A stretch of 39,008 bases of DNA from a virus, in IMG/VR virus record IMGVR_UViG_3300044961_000305, positions 1 to 39,008 of that record; one strand, given 5' to 3'. Numbering within the stretch: position 1 is the first letter of the stretch; each line of letters starts with the position of its first letter. The position numbers and the translations under genes were made by a program. A model generated the notes under the pieces. It searched no databases. It was given only the letters and a program-made list of their open reading frames with translations, and had not been told where the DNA came from. This document shows positions 38,380 through 39,008 of this stretch, piece by piece.

Positions 38380-38855
38380 ACCTGTCCCCCAACTTCACCT
38401 TGGCCGAATTGACGCGCAGCCGGATCGCCGCGCAGCACGGGATTGACAACACGCCGCCCCCGGAAGCGATTGAAAATCTGAAGATATTGGCGCGAGACAT
38501 TTTGCAGCCGATCCGGGATATGGTGGGAAAGCCGATCTTGGTAACATCCGGCTATCGCTGCGAGGCGCTGAACAAATTGGTGGGCGGCGTTTCTGCTTCC
38601 CAGCACCAAACGGGTGAGGCGGCGGACATCAAGTGTCCCGGCATGAGCACGGTAGCATTGGCCAAGGCCATCAAGGACGCTGTGCCGCCGATCACTTACG
38701 ATCAACTGATTTTGGAAATGTACCGGCCCGGCGTGCCGCATTCGGGCTGGGTGCATGTGAGTGTAGCCGTGAGGGGCATGACGCGCCGCCAGGCCCTGAC
38801 CTATGACGGCAAGCAGTATCTGGCGGGCATTCCCAGCGAAAGGACTTTGACATGA
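38376..38855 (+). CDS. Endolysin, M15-type D,D/L,D-peptidase
   Basis: A 159-residue zinc peptidase of the Peptidase_M15 type (PF08291-like). The motif SGYRCEALNKLVGGVSASQH, QTGEAADI gives zinc ligands His77 and Asp84. The WVH motif (SGWVHVS) gives His127, and Glu114 in LILEMY is a candidate for the catalytic acid. It should cut cross-links in peptidoglycan. No signal sequence, so it needs a holin to reach the wall. The ATGA overlaps at both ends (38376 and 38852) link it to the coiled-coil protein and the holin. Confidence 0.9.
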   Translation: MNLSPNFTLAELTRSRIAAQHGIDNTPPPEAIENLKILARDILQPIRDMVGKPILVTSGYRCEALNKLVGGVSASQHQTGEAADIKCPGMSTVALAKAIKDAVPPITYDQLILEMYRPGVPHSGWVHVSVAVRGMTRRQALTYDGKQYLAGIPSERTLT

Positions 38856-39008
38856 ATTTTAACACTATTCTCGGCTTTGTACGCCACCTGCTTACCTTCG
38901 GCGGCGGCTTCTTTGTGTCCAGCGGCATGATGGATGCGGCCACCCTGGAAACGGCTGTGGGTGCTATTGCCACATTGATCGGCATCGTCTGGTCGGTCCT
39001 TAAGAACC
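38852..39008 (+). CDS. Putative holin (5' part; continues at base 1)
   Basis: The ATG at 38852 overlaps the endolysin stop (ATGA). Joined to bases 1-144 it gives a 57-residue protein. After a short N-terminus comes an RHLLTFGGGFF stretch, then the hydrophobic segment VGAIATLIGIVWSVL, and it ends in a basic tail (KNRKQAQ). The arginine-histidine-LLT-GG pattern followed by one hydrophobic helix resembles the small holins grouped with Pam3 gp28. Holins permeabilise the inner membrane and release the lysin or trigger lysis. The position between endolysin and spanins fits. The family call rests on remembered motif similarity; the membrane character is visible directly. Confidence 0.7.
   Translation, partial: MNFNTILGFVRHLLTFGGGFFVSSGMMDAATLETAVGAIATLIGIVWSVLKN
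38882..39008. repeat. 127-bp terminal direct repeat, right copy
   Basis: This is an exact copy of bases 1-127. If one copy is removed, the unique circular genome is 38,881 bp. A physical terminal redundancy of the packaged DNA cannot be excluded from sequence alone, but an exact 127-base length is a common assembly k-mer size. Confidence 0.95.

Noticed and set aside
1-39008. Diversity-generating retroelement as in BPP-1
   Set aside because: The virion block resembles BPP-1, so I looked for a reverse transcriptase and template/variable repeats; none of the proteins carries RT motifs and the spike end shows no matching repeat.
38882-39008. Terminal repeat as a transposon or phage physical end
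   Set aside because: It falls mid-gene and rejoins the holin frame exactly, so it is better explained by circular assembly.

Overview
The window is one complete circular genome of a temperate, short-tailed (podovirus-type) bacteriophage. The last 127 bases (38882-39008) repeat the first 127, so the unique genome is about 38,881 bp, cut inside the holin gene. GC content is high and gene packing is dense, with many ATGA/GTGA stop-start overlaps. Virion genes follow a T7/Bordetella-BPP-1-like order: terminase, head-tail connector portal, Bbp19-like protein, scaffold, capsid, decoration, tail tubular A and B, ejection proteins, tail spike. The phage has an integrase, a repressor/Cro-like switch and its own primase-helicase. 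I found no RNA polymerase, DNA polymerase or reverse transcriptase. The host is probably a Gram-negative, high-GC proteobacterium, because the phage encodes an Rz/Rz1-type spanin pair. An alphaproteobacterium is plausible from the style of the proteins but is not proven by the sequence.

Layout. 1-1143: end of the lysis block (holin, inner and outer spanin, a secreted 4-Cys protein) closed by a strong terminator. 1144-1385: convergent non-coding region with nested inverted repeats. 7463 down to 1386 (leftward): an early operon of small coupled genes with two HTH proteins, a DUF5131 (Gp37/Gp68) protein and several Cys-rich mini-proteins, continuing through a complete tRNA-Leu(UAA) into the integrase. 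7464-8932: the lysogeny switch. A repressor at 8442-8780 sits among five 17-bp operators of the form GTAAC-N7-GTTAC that serve a leftward and a rightward promoter. 8933-10123 (rightward): Cro-like protein, a small ORF, a DUF2829/Tad2-like anti-Thoeris candidate, an aberrant tRNA(CAU) and an unknown gene. 10954 down to 10131: a second small leftward HTH operon with its own promoter and palindrome. 10955-11625: non-coding control region with a probable replication origin, in which GTTAC iterons flank an AT-rich segment. 11626-16705: a possible small terminase, Toprim primase, P-loop helicase and large terminase in coupled order. 16708-38855: virion and lysis genes, interrupted by terminators at about 22.8 and 24.5 kb that frame the capsid gene.

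How it works together (inference). The repressor closes the leftward and rightward early promoters through the GTAAC-N7-GTTAC sites. Early left expression supplies host-takeover proteins and, through the tRNA-Leu transcription unit, integrase. Early right expression supplies Cro and the putative anti-defence protein. Replication starts at the iteron region and uses the adjacent primase/helicase. A long rightward late operon then makes the virion and a full Gram-negative lysis set.

The most notable points are: the same GTTAC pentamer in both the operators and the origin iterons; a complete promoter-tRNA-Leu-integrase arrangement; a DUF2829 anti-defence gene directly followed by an unusual tRNA; and several Cys-rich mini-genes of 60 residues or fewer in the leftward operon.
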